From Muribaculaceae bacterium Isolate-036 (Harlan) (GTDB taxonomy: Bacteria; Bacteroidota; Bacteroidia; Bacteroidales; Muribaculaceae): a stretch of DNA of 59,079 bases. The position numbers were made by a program, and so were the translations under genes. This document shows, in pieces, positions 46,107 through 55,319 of the stretch. The notes beneath the pieces were generated by a model. That model saw only the letters and a program-made list of their open reading frames with translations, did not search any database and had not been told where the DNA came from. The number at the start of each line of letters is the position of its first letter. The stretch's first letter is position 1. The stretch covers positions 1 through 59,079 of the forward strand of contig RIAY01000018.1 in NCBI GenBank assembly GCA_003833075.1, read 5' to 3'.

Positions 46107-46853
46107 ATGACAGACAAATATTTCAAAGAGAGGATGACAGTCCGGAAGTTTTCCGGCAAAAGAGTCAGCAGGGAATTGCTGGGGGAGATGCTTGAGGCAG
46201 CGGCGCATGCCCCGACAATCGGGAACATGCAGCTTTACAGTGTAATCATAACGCGTGATGCTGAGCGCAAACGCTTGCTCTCGCCCACGCATTTCAATCA
46301 GCCGGCTTCAGTAGGTGCGGATGTTCTCGTTACTTTCTGCGCGGATTTCAACCGTTTCGTCAAATGGTGTTATGCTCGCGATGCCAAGCCCGGGTATGAT
46401 AACTTTCAGTCGTTCATGTCGGCTGTTTTCGACACTGTCATACTCGCGCAGCAGTTCTGCACGATTGCAGAGCAGGAGGGGCTGGGCACATGTTATCTTG
46501 GCACAACAGCCTATAATGCTCCGCAGATAGCTGAGATTCTTGAATTGCCGAAGCGCGTTGTTCCTGTGATAACGGTAGCATTGGGTTATCCTGATGAAGG
46601 GAATCTTCGCAGCGACCGTATACCGGCATCCGGTTTCATTCATGACGAGGTCTATTGTGATTACAGCGATGAAAGAATCGATGAGATTTTTGCCGAGAAA
46701 GAAGCGCGTGACGACAGCAGGCAATTTATTGAAGAAAACGGGAAGAAGACATTGGCTCAGGTGTTTACAGACGTTCGCTATCCGAAAGATTCCAATGATA
46801 TGTTCTCCGGAATCTATCTTGATTTCATAAGAGAGCAAGGTTTTGAAATGTAA
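46107..46853 (+). CDS. Nitroreductase-family NAD(P)H:flavin oxidoreductase
   Basis: A 248-residue FMN-dependent enzyme. RMTVRKFSGKRVSRELLGEMLEAAAHAPTIGNMQLYSVIIT is the nitroreductase N-terminal FMN-binding pattern, and EQEGLGTCYLGTTAYN with LPKRVVPVITVALGYPDE gives the later FMN-contacting motifs. The C-terminal extension (about 60 residues, YDYSDERIDEIFAEKE-like) is typical of the NfsA-like group. It reduces nitro compounds, quinones or flavins; the natural substrate is unknown. It lies 97 bp after a terminator, so it may be controlled by attenuation. Confidence 0.88.
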   Translation: MTDKYFKERMTVRKFSGKRVSRELLGEMLEAAAHAPTIGNMQLYSVIITRDAERKRLLSPTHFNQPASVGADVLVTFCADFNRFVKWCYARDAKPGYDNFQSFMSAVFDTVILAQQFCTIAEQEGLGTCYLGTTAYNAPQIAEILELPKRVVPVITVALGYPDEGNLRSDRIPASGFIHDEVYCDYSDERIDEIFAEKEARDDSRQFIEENGKKTLAQVFTDVRYPKDSNDMFSGIYLDFIREQGFEM

Positions 46854-46899
46854 TAGCCTGTATGATCACAGTCGTTCCGCAGCTATGCGGATTATATAC

Positions 46900-46938
46900 A
46901 AAGCGGGAGAGCTTCGCGTCTGAATGCTCTCCCGCTTT
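46900..46938. terminator. Bidirectional terminator after the nitroreductase gene
   Basis: AAAGCGGGAGAGC (46900-46912) is exactly complementary to 46926-46938. It lies between two convergent genes. Confidence 0.85.
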
Positions 46939-46981
46939 GACTACGTATGATAATTGTTTACAAGATTTTTCCCAACGCAAA

Positions 46982-47206
46982 TCACTCCTTGTCATCTGAT
47001 TTCCCAAAACCGAAAATACCTTTACCATCGGTTTTGTCTTCAACGAAATCCTCAAGTTTGTCTTTTGCGTCGCCAAGAAAATCCTTGGCTTGATTGATTT
47101 TTTCCTGTACGTCAGGATTGTTGAGCAACTCCTGAGCTTTACCCTGTAGCTCTTCTGCTTTGCCCTTGAGCTGGTCGGCTTTACCTTTTATTTCTTCGAT
47201 GTTCAT
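46982..47206 (-). CDS. Small helical protein of unknown function (CsbD-like repeats)
   Basis: 74 residues from ATG 47206. KGKADQLKGKAEELQGKAQELL repeats a KGKAxxL heptad-like unit, followed by an acidic helix and a short Gly/Phe tail (GIFGFGKSDDKE). The lysine/glutamate repeats resemble stress-related CsbD or late-embryogenesis-like proteins, but the match is by pattern only. It is convergent with the nitroreductase gene and next to the exporter cluster, apparently with its own transcript. Confidence 0.6.
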   Translation of the reverse strand: MNIEEIKGKADQLKGKAEELQGKAQELLNNPDVQEKINQAKDFLGDAKDKLEDFVEDKTDGKGIFGFGKSDDKE

Positions 47207-47314
47207 AATCAAGTGTTTTAAATTTTAATACTTACTTATTTGATTTTTAAACACTCGGAAAACAGGGGATGTTAGCCGGAACAATGTTAAATTAACAAAT
47301 TTTATAGTTGCAGG

Positions 47315-48622
47315 TCATTTGCGTGCATTGGCATAGAAGAGGAGTATGCGGTGTCTTATCAGATATTCGTAATGTGCCTGGATGCGGGTGATTTCGGTGC
47401 GGAAAAGATTGTTTTTCGCCTGTTCGTAATCAGCCTGTGTGGCTCTTCCGAGGTTGAAACGCTCTCGTGTGGAATCAAAAGAAAGTTTTGTCTTTTCAAG
47501 TGTCTCCTGCGAGGTTAGATAACGTTCTCTTGCTCCTGTAGCCTGATAGTATGCAAGTTGTATGTTTTTGTACAGGTCGTATTGTTTTTGGTCGAGATCC
47601 AGTTTTGCCGATGTCTGCTGCAATTTTGCTCGTCTTACACTATTGCGGGTGTTGAAACCGTCGAAAATCGGGATAGAAAGCGAGAATCCCAGATATGTGG
47701 CAAAATTATGTTTCATCTGTGCCTTGAAAGAATCGTTGTCGAATCCACCCAGACGATAGTAGCTTGAGCCCAGTCCGGCGTTAAACCGAAGAGTAGGTAT
47801 ATAGCCGCTTTTTGCATAAGATATTCTTTCAGTCGCGACATTCACAGCCTGTCTTGCACCGAGAATGCTGTTGTTGCATCTCATAGCTTCCGCGTAGACA
47901 TAATCAGGAGTCGGAATCGAAGGTTCTCCCTGTTGCAGAGGCTTTATATCGAAACCCTCGGCAGAGGGCAGCTGAAGGAGACTTGCAAGATTTACGAGAG
48001 CAGTCTTTGTGTCGTTGTCGGCTGTCACTACCTGCAGGCGGTCTTGCGCCGCTACTGCCTCCATATCGTAGAGAGAGGCTTCGGCAACTTTCCCCGCCTC
48101 TATCAAAGCTTTCTGTCGTTCAACCTCAAAAGCCGACAGTTCCGCCTGCGAACGTGCGCTTTGAGCCACCTCTTTGCAATAGAGTACCTGGAGATACTGA
48201 GAAATCACGTTGAGGGCGATATTGTCTTTAGTCGCTTCGGTTTCATATATATACTGTTTAAGCACCAGTTTTGATACCTTGAGATTCCGGTATTCGGCGA
48301 GTCCCTGGAACAACGGCAGACTCATTCCGGCGTTCCATCCGAACTGCGAGGTGTTACGGTCGGCATATGTATTCTGGGCGGTCAGACCTCTGCCGAAGTT
48401 GAAATTCTGTGATGCTGAAGCCTCCAGAGAGGGGAGGAACCTGTCTTTTGCCTCGGTGATTCCCTGTTCGCCTTCCTTGATTCTCAGTTCCTGCTGAAGC
48501 ACGCTGATGTTGCGGGTAACCGCGTGGGAGACGCAGCTGTCGAGCGACCATGCCTCGGCAAAGGCATCAGCAGTCTGCGCGATCAATGTCAGAGCGATGA
48601 GTGTCTTATATAATGTCTTCAT
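47315..48622 (-). CDS. TolC-family channel of the MacAB-like exporter
   Basis: 435 residues from MKTLYKTLIALTLIAQT at 48622, a signal peptide; the frame is open 27 residues further. It has the TolC double repeat with SLEASASQNFNFGRGLTAQNTYAD, LPSLEASAS and IPTLRFNAGLGSSYYRLGG. It is the outer-membrane duct for the exporter encoded upstream, and starts 4 bp after the membrane-fusion gene stop. Confidence 0.93.
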   Translation of the reverse strand: MKTLYKTLIALTLIAQTADAFAEAWSLDSCVSHAVTRNISVLQQELRIKEGEQGITEAKDRFLPSLEASASQNFNFGRGLTAQNTYADRNTSQFGWNAGMSLPLFQGLAEYRNLKVSKLVLKQYIYETEATKDNIALNVISQYLQVLYCKEVAQSARSQAELSAFEVERQKALIEAGKVAEASLYDMEAVAAQDRLQVVTADNDTKTALVNLASLLQLPSAEGFDIKPLQQGEPSIPTPDYVYAEAMRCNNSILGARQAVNVATERISYAKSGYIPTLRFNAGLGSSYYRLGGFDNDSFKAQMKHNFATYLGFSLSIPIFDGFNTRNSVRRAKLQQTSAKLDLDQKQYDLYKNIQLAYYQATGARERYLTSQETLEKTKLSFDSTRERFNLGRATQADYEQAKNNLFRTEITRIQAHYEYLIRHRILLFYANARK

Positions 48623-48626
48623 ATTT

Positions 48627-49727
48627 TTATTTCTTAATAACACTGCCTCTGAGAGGAGTCTTAATGTTGATGTCACCGGATTTAACCTGCACAGAAATAC
48701 CATCTGACAAGCCGGTCTTGAATTCTTTTCGTTCGAATTTCTGTGTTGGCACAGAGTCTTTCAAAACATATACGTAAGCTTTGTCACCGTCATATTCCAC
48801 GACACTTTCGGGAACAGCCAGAGTGTTTTGTGCACTCTCAAGAATCACATTTGCGTTTGCGCTATATCCTGCACGCAGTTTGGTTTCAGCATTGAGGTTG
48901 AGTGCAGCCTTGACTTCAAAGGTGTTTGTTCCGTTGTCATCTGTTGCCATCGGCGCTATTTTTTCAATCACTGCAGGATAGTCTGAATCCGGAATAGCGC
49001 CGACAGTTATTCTGACTTCCATACCTTCGCGTAGCAGGTCGACTTCAGTCTCATCTACTTTTCCGTTGAAGATCAGATCGGTCATATCCGCGACTTTGGC
49101 TATTGTCGTGCCATCGTTGAATGTGTTTGCCTGAATCACTGAAGAGCCGACTTTCACAGGTACTTCCAGCACGACACCTGTAACTGTGGCGCGGACAAGA
49201 GTGTTGGAACCCTGAGCGTTGGCGGCGGAGACACCGTCGCGAACGATTGTCAGTTGGTCTTTTGCCTGTTCGAGTTCGCGTTTTGCGCGTTCATAGGCAG
49301 CGTGGTCACTTTCATATTTCTCCCGGCTTTCATATTTTTTATCGAAAAGCTGACGTGTGCGTTCGAAATTCGAGCGTGCCTCGCTGAGTGAAATCTCTGC
49401 TATCGCGACTCTGTTTTCAGCTGAGGAGAGTTGCGCCTCTTCCGGTATCACCTTGATTTTTGCAATGATGTCGCCATTGTTCACGTGGTCTCCCGGTTCC
49501 ACAAGAATCTCGCTGATGATGCCTGAAATCTGAGGTTTTATGTCGATTTCATCGCGAGGCTCGATTTTACCTGTAAGCACGCTTACTCTCTCGATAGTTT
49601 CTTCAGAAGGGTATTCGATGGTGTATACGTCTACCTTATCTTTTGAATTGTAGTATAGATAGATAAATGTTCCGGCGAATATGATGCCGATGATGATCCA
49701 GATAAAGATCTTAAAAAACTTTTTCAT
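48627..49727 (-). CDS. MacA-like membrane-fusion protein (HlyD family)
   Basis: A 366-residue protein anchored by one N-terminal transmembrane helix (IFIWIIIGIIFAGTFIYLYY). The first lipoyl half reads EILVEPGDHVNNGDIIAKI, followed by a long coiled coil (residues about 100-180) and the second half LVRATVTGVVLEVPVKVGSSV. It should bridge the MacB-like ABC permeases and the TolC channel. Confidence 0.93.
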   Translation of the reverse strand: MKKFFKIFIWIIIGIIFAGTFIYLYYNSKDKVDVYTIEYPSEETIERVSVLTGKIEPRDEIDIKPQISGIISEILVEPGDHVNNGDIIAKIKVIPEEAQLSSAENRVAIAEISLSEARSNFERTRQLFDKKYESREKYESDHAAYERAKRELEQAKDQLTIVRDGVSAANAQGSNTLVRATVTGVVLEVPVKVGSSVIQANTFNDGTTIAKVADMTDLIFNGKVDETEVDLLREGMEVRITVGAIPDSDYPAVIEKIAPMATDDNGTNTFEVKAALNLNAETKLRAGYSANANVILESAQNTLAVPESVVEYDGDKAYVYVLKDSVPTQKFERKEFKTGLSDGISVQVKSGDINIKTPLRGSVIKK

Positions 49728-49781
49728 ATGTACTGGTTTTCAAATTTCAATTTTCAGTTCCGTTTAACGTGTTTTGCACGT

Positions 49782-51038
49782 TTATTTTGAGTTTATGGCT
49801 TCAATCGGCTTGATTTTCATTGCCTTGATAGATGGAATCAGTCCGGCGAGAGTGCCGAGTGCGATGAAAGTCGCGAGAATCATCAGTGCCTGGGAGAAGC
49901 TCATCTGGAAATGCGCTACAGACACCGCATCCGGCGGGTTGTTGATTTTATGCATTATTCCCAATACGGCGGCGGCAATACAGAGACCCGCAAGTCCGGA
50001 TATTACAGTCAGTGCTGCTCCTTCACTCAGGACCTGCACGATAATATCTCGCGGTTTGGCTCCGATTGCCCGGCGTATGCCGATTTCCTGGGTCCGCTCT
50101 TTGACTATCACCCACATGATGTTTCCGATGCCGATCACACCGGCAAGAAGTGTCGAGACACCGATGAACAGTGCGAGAAGGTCAATGCCGGTAAAAAGCT
50201 GGTCGATCTGCTTGAACTGCTCGGCGACATTGATTGCCCACAGCGCCCCTTCATCATTGGGATGAATGTCGTGACGGCGGTAAAGCACCCTGCGCATCCG
50301 GGGTATCACCTCCGAGAGGTCGGTTTTCTCTTTTGCCACCATCATGACAAAATCCACTTTGTCACCATAACCGTTTGCCCTGCGGAAAGTTGAAGAAGGA
50401 ATGACAACGCTTTCGTCCAGACTTCCGTTAAGATGAATCTCGGAATTGTCACCGATCACTCCGACCACAGAATATGCGCCGCCGTTGACATCAATCACTT
50501 TGCCTACAGGGTCGTCAATGCCGGGAAAAAGCTGGGATGCCACTTTCTTGCCGATGACCGCCACTCTGCGTTCCGCCGCATCGTCAGCTTCGTTGATGAA
50601 TCTGCCTGTGTAGAACTTCGGACTCTGCATTACCGTGTAGTCCGGACCTGCACCTACCAATTGCCCTGAATATGAGTTTTTCCCGTATTTGAATGAAGAA
50701 CCCCATTTCTGGAACGTCGGAATTATGGTCTCAAGCTCCGGGAAAGACTGTCTGAGCATAGCGACATCGGCTATGTCTATCTGCCAGCGTCGCCCTTTCT
50801 GGTAACCATGATACGGCATAGTGGTCTGTTCCGGCACCAGTCCGCCGCTGTTTGTCGCGAAACCGGCGAAATTGCGCTTTAACATGTCTTCTCCCCCTGT
50901 CGCGCCACCCATCAGCATTGCCAGCATGGCAACGCCCCAGAATATGCCGAACCCGGTGAGGAAAGTCCGCGTCTTGTTTCGTGCGAGAGTCGCGCCTATC
51001 TCTTTCCAGTTTTCTTTATCAAATATTGTCAGTTTCAC
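49782..51038 (-). CDS. MacB/FtsX-type ABC transporter permease
   Basis: 418 residues: TM1 near the N-terminus (TFLTGFGIFWGVAMLAMLMGG), a large periplasmic MacB_PCD domain, then three TM segments in the C-terminal FtsX domain (LLALFIGVSTLLAGVIGIGNIMWVIVKERTQEIGIRRAIGA). VKERTxEIGIRRAIGA is the FtsX signature. It lacks its own ATPase domain, which is supplied by the separate gene at 52300-52959. It pairs with the next permease. Confidence 0.93.
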   Translation of the reverse strand: MKLTIFDKENWKEIGATLARNKTRTFLTGFGIFWGVAMLAMLMGGATGGEDMLKRNFAGFATNSGGLVPEQTTMPYHGYQKGRRWQIDIADVAMLRQSFPELETIIPTFQKWGSSFKYGKNSYSGQLVGAGPDYTVMQSPKFYTGRFINEADDAAERRVAVIGKKVASQLFPGIDDPVGKVIDVNGGAYSVVGVIGDNSEIHLNGSLDESVVIPSSTFRRANGYGDKVDFVMMVAKEKTDLSEVIPRMRRVLYRRHDIHPNDEGALWAINVAEQFKQIDQLFTGIDLLALFIGVSTLLAGVIGIGNIMWVIVKERTQEIGIRRAIGAKPRDIIVQVLSEGAALTVISGLAGLCIAAAVLGIMHKINNPPDAVSVAHFQMSFSQALMILATFIALGTLAGLIPSIKAMKIKPIEAINSK

Positions 51039-51072
51039 TATTGTAATCTTTGAAGTTGTCCAAACTAAGCAA

Positions 51073-52296
51073 CTATTCGTCGCGCAATGCCTCCACCGGT
51101 TTTATTTTCAATGCTTTCATTGCCGGGAAAAGTCCAGCCAACGCACCCGCCACAACAAGAACCAGAGTAACCTCCATTGCAATCGAAAGACTTACGGTAG
51201 GGTTGAGCAGCGGACCATCGTCTCCGATAAGTTTCGCTATAATCTGTGAGACAGCGGTTCCGAGCACGATTCCGATATATCCGAACAATACAGTTATCGC
51301 AACTGACTCTACTATTACCTGACTCAGAATCTGTCGCGGACGGGCTCCTATTGCTCGGCGTATTCCGATTTCGTGGGTTCTTTCACGCACTGTCACAAAC
51401 ATGATGTTGCTGATTCCCACAATGCCGGTCAGAAGCGTGAGAATACCGAGAACCCATACGCAAGTGTCGAGAATGGCAAGACCGTTCTTTGATCTGAGTG
51501 TATTTGTGAAATAGTTGGAGATGTATACTGCATTCTCGTCTTTTTCATCAAAATTGTGGTTTTCAGCAAGGGTCTTTCGTACCCCCTCTTCCGCGCTGTT
51601 GCCGTCTTCTTCCGTATGGACATCTTTAAGGTCAACGGAAAGTTGCCTGAGATCTTCTTTGTCAGAAGCCATCATCCTCGCTGTGGAGAAAGGTATGAAA
51701 ACATCTCGCTTCCATTTGCTATCGTATATCCCTACCACCAGAAAAGAGAGTCCGTTGCAATTCACCCGTGAACCCAGGGCATCTTTGCCATCGGGAGGGA
51801 AAAGCTGTGAAGCATAGGTCTGGGGGAGCACCATAACTTTCGCCCTGGTGTCGATATCCCTGTCTGTTATGAATCGCCCTTTGGTTATGTTGCCCCTGTT
51901 GCCGACAGGCATTTCCGAGGGGAATACGCCCGAATAAGACTGGTTTATCCTCGCCTTCCCCGAACTCATCTTGTCACCTCCGCTCAGTCGGGAGGTAACA
52001 CGATCCACATATTTAGTGTTTTGCTCAGGCACGCTTCTGAGGTCAGAATCTTTCATGCGTATCCTCCTTCCTTCAGGATTGCCCTTGTACGGAATCGAAG
52101 TGGAACCGCTCCATATCATCAGTCTGGCATAATTGTTTCGCATCATGTTGTCATTGAAGCTGTTGGTTACACCTCTCGCCATGCTGAGCAGCACGATCAG
52201 CATGAAGATACCCCATGTTACGGCTATGCCGGTGAGTGCTGTTCGGACTTTGTTGTGTCCGAGCGTCTGCGATATTTCATGAAAAAAGTCAAACAT
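51073..52296 (-). CDS. Second MacB/FtsX-type ABC transporter permease
   Basis: A 407-residue paralogue of the preceding permease with the same plan: TM1 (ALTGIAVTWGIFMLIVLLSMARG), a periplasmic domain, and a C-terminal FtsX domain with VRERTHEIGIRRAIGARPRQI. The stop lies 34 bp before the next permease. Two different permeases suggest a heterodimeric exporter driven by one ATPase. Confidence 0.93.
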   Translation of the reverse strand: MFDFFHEISQTLGHNKVRTALTGIAVTWGIFMLIVLLSMARGVTNSFNDNMMRNNYARLMIWSGSTSIPYKGNPEGRRIRMKDSDLRSVPEQNTKYVDRVTSRLSGGDKMSSGKARINQSYSGVFPSEMPVGNRGNITKGRFITDRDIDTRAKVMVLPQTYASQLFPPDGKDALGSRVNCNGLSFLVVGIYDSKWKRDVFIPFSTARMMASDKEDLRQLSVDLKDVHTEEDGNSAEEGVRKTLAENHNFDEKDENAVYISNYFTNTLRSKNGLAILDTCVWVLGILTLLTGIVGISNIMFVTVRERTHEIGIRRAIGARPRQILSQVIVESVAITVLFGYIGIVLGTAVSQIIAKLIGDDGPLLNPTVSLSIAMEVTLVLVVAGALAGLFPAMKALKIKPVEALRDE

Positions 52297-52299
52297 GGT

Positions 52300-52959
52300 C
52301 TACACTATAATGCCGTCGGAGATTCTGATAAGACGATCTGTCTGTTGCGCCACCCCCGGGTCGTGAGTGACTATGACTATCGTTTTACCCTCCTCCTCGT
52401 TAAGTTTGCGGAATATCTCCATCACATCGTGAGAAGTCTTGCTGTCGAGCGCGCCTGTCGGCTCATCGGCAAGAATGATGGAGGGGTCTGTAATCATGGC
52501 GCGAGCGATCGCCACCCTCTGTTTCTGACCTCCTGACATTTCTCCCGGAAGATGGTGTGCCCTGTCGGCAAGCCCCATCTTTTCCAGCTGCTCCATTGCC
52601 ATGCGGTTTCTTTTCTTTCTTGACACCCCCTGATAGAAGAGAGGCAGAGCCACATTCTCCATTGCGTTTTTGTAATTTATCAGGTTGAACGACTGGAACA
52701 CGAATCCGATCATCCGGTTGCGGTAGTCGGCGGCTTTGTTCTCACTGAGGTTTTTTATCAGTGTATTGTCAAGATAATACTCTCCTGAGTCGTAATTGTC
52801 AAGAATGCCGAGAATATTCAGCAATGTCGATTTCCCGGAGCCGGACGCGCCCATTATCGAGACAAGTTCCCCTTTGTCTATCTCCAGGTCAATTCCTTTG
52901 AGCACATGGAGCGGTACAGCGCCCGGGTATGTCTTGTTTACCTCTTTTAGTCTGATCAT
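52300..52959 (-). CDS. ABC transporter ATP-binding protein (MacB/LolD-like)
   Basis: 219 residues from ATG 52959. Walker A GASGSGKST, signature MSGGQKQRVAIARAM and Walker B IILADEPTGALD are intact, with a final HDPGVAQQTDRLIRISDG switch region. It drives the two FtsX-type permeases. The start follows the small membrane ORF by one base and the stop precedes the next permease by three. Confidence 0.95.
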   Translation of the reverse strand: MIRLKEVNKTYPGAVPLHVLKGIDLEIDKGELVSIMGASGSGKSTLLNILGILDNYDSGEYYLDNTLIKNLSENKAADYRNRMIGFVFQSFNLINYKNAMENVALPLFYQGVSRKKRNRMAMEQLEKMGLADRAHHLPGEMSGGQKQRVAIARAMITDPSIILADEPTGALDSKTSHDVMEIFRKLNEEEGKTIVIVTHDPGVAQQTDRLIRISDGIIV

Positions 52960-52960
52960 C

Positions 52961-53062
52961 TTATCTTGGAACAAAAATGATTAATGGAATCAGAAACGCA
53001 AGAATTGCCGTAAAGGCAAGAATGCCCCATATGATATATGATGTTGTCTTGAACTTTTTCAT
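52961..53062 (-). CDS. 33-residue membrane peptide inside the GntR-ABC operon
   Basis: ATG at 53060-53062 opens a frame of 33 codons ending in TAA at 52961-52963. It reads MKKFKTTSYIIWGILAFT and continues through one hydrophobic helix (AILAFLIPLIIFV) to a short PR tail. Positive residues before the helix predict a cytoplasmic N-terminus. It occupies the gap between the GntR gene (32 bp upstream) and the ABC ATPase (one base downstream), a spacing typical of real operon genes. It may be a small subunit or regulator of the exporter. Confidence 0.6.
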   Translation of the reverse strand: MKKFKTTSYIIWGILAFTAILAFLIPLIIFVPR

Positions 53063-53094
53063 ATCAGAGTTTATTTGGTTTTGAATGTTTGTTT

Positions 53095-53475
53095 TTAGAC
53101 GGATTGACCGTTGACCGACAGAAAGTCGAAATATGCCTTTTTCAAAGTGTCAGGTGATATGCCAAGATTGCACATCAGTCTGAAGAGGGGAGGAAGCTGT
53201 TTTTGCATCAGTTCCTCGCTTTTTTCGCATCTTATTTTTTCTTTGGCGTCCGGCGATACGAAGAAACCTATTCCTCGTTTATTGAAAATCAGATTTCTGG
53301 AGGTTAGCCGCTCGTAAGATCTCATCACAGTGTTGGCATTGACTTCGACTGATGCCGCGTATTCCCTTACAGAAGGGATGCGGTTGTCGCTGTCGTATTT
53401 GCCTTGCATGATGTCATCGCAGATGCGGTCGGCAATCTGAAGGTAGATAGCTTTATTGTTTTCTTCAAATATCAT
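53095..53475 (-). CDS. GntR-family regulator (YtrA type)
   Basis: A 126-residue protein. The winged helix occupies residues 1-70: IYLQIADRICDDIMQGKY, IPSVREYAASVEVNANTVMRSYERLTSRNLI and KRGIGFFV. The remainder is a short helical tail, as in YtrA-type regulators that control ABC transporter operons. It is embedded in the cluster it probably controls, 18 bp after the ABC membrane protein gene. Confidence 0.92.
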   Translation of the reverse strand: MIFEENNKAIYLQIADRICDDIMQGKYDSDNRIPSVREYAASVEVNANTVMRSYERLTSRNLIFNKRGIGFFVSPDAKEKIRCEKSEELMQKQLPPLFRLMCNLGISPDTLKKAYFDFLSVNGQSV

Positions 53476-53493
53476 TATAGATTTTTTTACGAA

Positions 53494-54363
53494 TTACCAC
53501 CTTTCAATCGATTCCATTTCCTTTAAGCGTTTGTAGGAAAGAATGTATAATCCAATTATTATAATTATGTTTATGGTATAGAATATTGTCATGAATGTCG
53601 GCATGCCCATTTCTCTGAATTGCTCTTCCCATCTGAATTTGAAAGACATTCCGTACATGTTGAGAACGAGTCTGAATGAAAAGAACAAAATGGTGTTGAA
53701 TGCGATGGATATGCCTACCAATGAGACAAATCCGGAAAGTCTTGCGCGTTTCGGCCATATCGCGGAGCATAACGTGAAGAATGCCTGAAGTCCCAGAAGT
53801 CCGGTGATTGTGAACATTGTGATTGCCTGCATGGACTCGTCGTTGATAAAAGTGGAGATGTCCGTATTACCGTCGATATAGCCGAATGAGAAAAGATAAC
53901 TGAGCGGAATCGGTTTGATTACAGCGCCAGGATCGGCATATATGGGTGCGGTCCACACCCGTATCTGGTCAGCTATAAGGACTCCGGCGAAAAACACTAT
54001 GTAAATTGCCACGACATTAAAGAGTATGCATGTGGCGAACTTCTCAAGTGTTGAAGCCGGCAAGGTGAGTGCGGAGATCCTTTTGATCTTCGAATCATAT
54101 GATGAGAATGTGGATGCCGCGCTTATTATCACAATGAGGAAAAGCAGAAAGCTGAACATGGATTCCTCTTTATTCCACATTGTATCAATGCCGTTGTATG
54201 AAGGATGCAGGTAGCACCCCGTGATTACCGGCAATATTGAAGTACAGAATATCAGCATCCCAAGGATTCCCAGTGTCATCTGAAGAAATCTCTTTTTGTT
54301 TTCTCCCGCATATTGTTTTATAAATAGGCAGAAACGTCTCGATGAAAAAATATCGTTAGTCAT
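53494..54363 (-). CDS. ABC-type membrane protein partner of the following ATPase
   Basis: A 289-residue protein with about six hydrophobic helices and an initial cytoplasmic stretch (FSSRRFCLFIKQYAGENKKR). No catalytic motif. Its place between the ABC ATPase (78 bp upstream on the transcript) and the YtrA-type regulator matches the membrane subunit of YtrB-like systems. Confidence 0.8.
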   Translation of the reverse strand: MTNDIFSSRRFCLFIKQYAGENKKRFLQMTLGILGMLIFCTSILPVITGCYLHPSYNGIDTMWNKEESMFSFLLFLIVIISAASTFSSYDSKIKRISALTLPASTLEKFATCILFNVVAIYIVFFAGVLIADQIRVWTAPIYADPGAVIKPIPLSYLFSFGYIDGNTDISTFINDESMQAITMFTITGLLGLQAFFTLCSAIWPKRARLSGFVSLVGISIAFNTILFFSFRLVLNMYGMSFKFRWEEQFREMGMPTFMTIFYTINIIIIIGLYILSYKRLKEMESIERW

Positions 54364-54441
54364 GAAACTTGTTTTTAATATAAGGGTATTTGTAAATCTG
54401 TTTGTGACTGCTTGGTTAGAAAAAGTTTAGTAAACAGTTTC

Positions 54442-55281
54442 TTAGCTTTTGAAAATGGAATTTAGCCGTTCCGGGTCGGTCACTGCGAAATCGAAGAGAA
54501 GTTCAAGATTCAATTCGGAGTCATCGCCCTGGTCATTGGGAAGAATGATTGACGCGCCACCGAGTCCCTTGGCGGCGTAGACAGCCTTTTCGATGAGGCT
54601 TGCGTCTGTTGTGTCAAGAAACTTAAGCTTATCTTGAATCTCGTTTACAGTGCGGTCAATCAGCACTTTGCTTTTATCCATTATCAGAATATGGTCGAGA
54701 ATCTGGCTGACATCTCTGACTTGATGGGTTGAGATTACAAAAATTCTGTCATCGCTCATTGATTCGATAATAAATTTTCTGAAAGCGCTTTTCGCCGGAA
54801 TGTCAAGTCCGTTTGTCGGCTCATCCATCAAAAGTATTTTTGTGTTGCATGCCATGGCGAATGCGAGCGCGACTTTCTTTTTCTGACCCATAGAGAGTTT
54901 GTCGAGCACAATGTTTCTGTCAAGACCGAATGTGTCGAGATGGCGGTACATATCCTCTTTGGAGAAATTGGGATAGAAAGCCCCGTTCAGAGAAATGAAC
55001 GTATCGAGTTTCAATGCGGGAAGTCCGATTTCCTCCGGCACAAGAAATATCTGGTCAAGTGTGGAGGGTCGACGCAGTCTTGTGTTTATTCCGTTTAGAG
55101 TCACTTCACCTGAATCAGGGGTGAGCAGTCCGCATATAAGCTGCAGGAGGGTGGATTTTCCTACTCCGTTAGAACCGAGAAGTCCGTAAACACCACCTTC
55201 TTCAAGTCTGAGGGAGAAGTTGTCGATTGTTGGCACTCCCTTTCGTTTATAGTTGAAAGTGCAGTTTTTGATGTTTAGCAT
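54442..55281 (-). CDS. ABC transporter ATP-binding protein (YtrB/CcmA-like)
   Basis: 279 residues with Walker A LLGSNGVGKST, signature KLSMGQKKKVALAFAMA and Walker B ILLMDEPTNGLD. A C-terminal extension of about 60 residues follows the switch region. It is the first gene of the cluster and directly follows the operon promoter. Together with the membrane protein downstream it would form an ABC exporter or an antibiotic-resistance-type transporter. Confidence 0.93.
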   Translation of the reverse strand: MLNIKNCTFNYKRKGVPTIDNFSLRLEEGGVYGLLGSNGVGKSTLLQLICGLLTPDSGEVTLNGINTRLRRPSTLDQIFLVPEEIGLPALKLDTFISLNGAFYPNFSKEDMYRHLDTFGLDRNIVLDKLSMGQKKKVALAFAMACNTKILLMDEPTNGLDIPAKSAFRKFIIESMSDDRIFVISTHQVRDVSQILDHILIMDKSKVLIDRTVNEIQDKLKFLDTTDASLIEKAVYAAKGLGGASIILPNDQGDDSELNLELLFDFAVTDPERLNSIFKS

Positions 55282-55290
55282 ATTATAGTT

Positions 55291-55317
55291 TGTTAGTGTA
55301 TTAGTATATTAGTACAC
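55291..55317 (-). promoter_or_regulatory. Candidate operator of the GntR regulator
   Basis: Three copies of TTAGT (55293, 55301, 55309) recur every 8 bp, flanked by TGT/ACA, giving a partly palindromic 20-mer TGTATTAGTATATTAGTACA. It overlaps the expected transcription start, just after the -7 element at 55320-55327. Confidence 0.5.
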
Positions 55318-55319
55318 CG

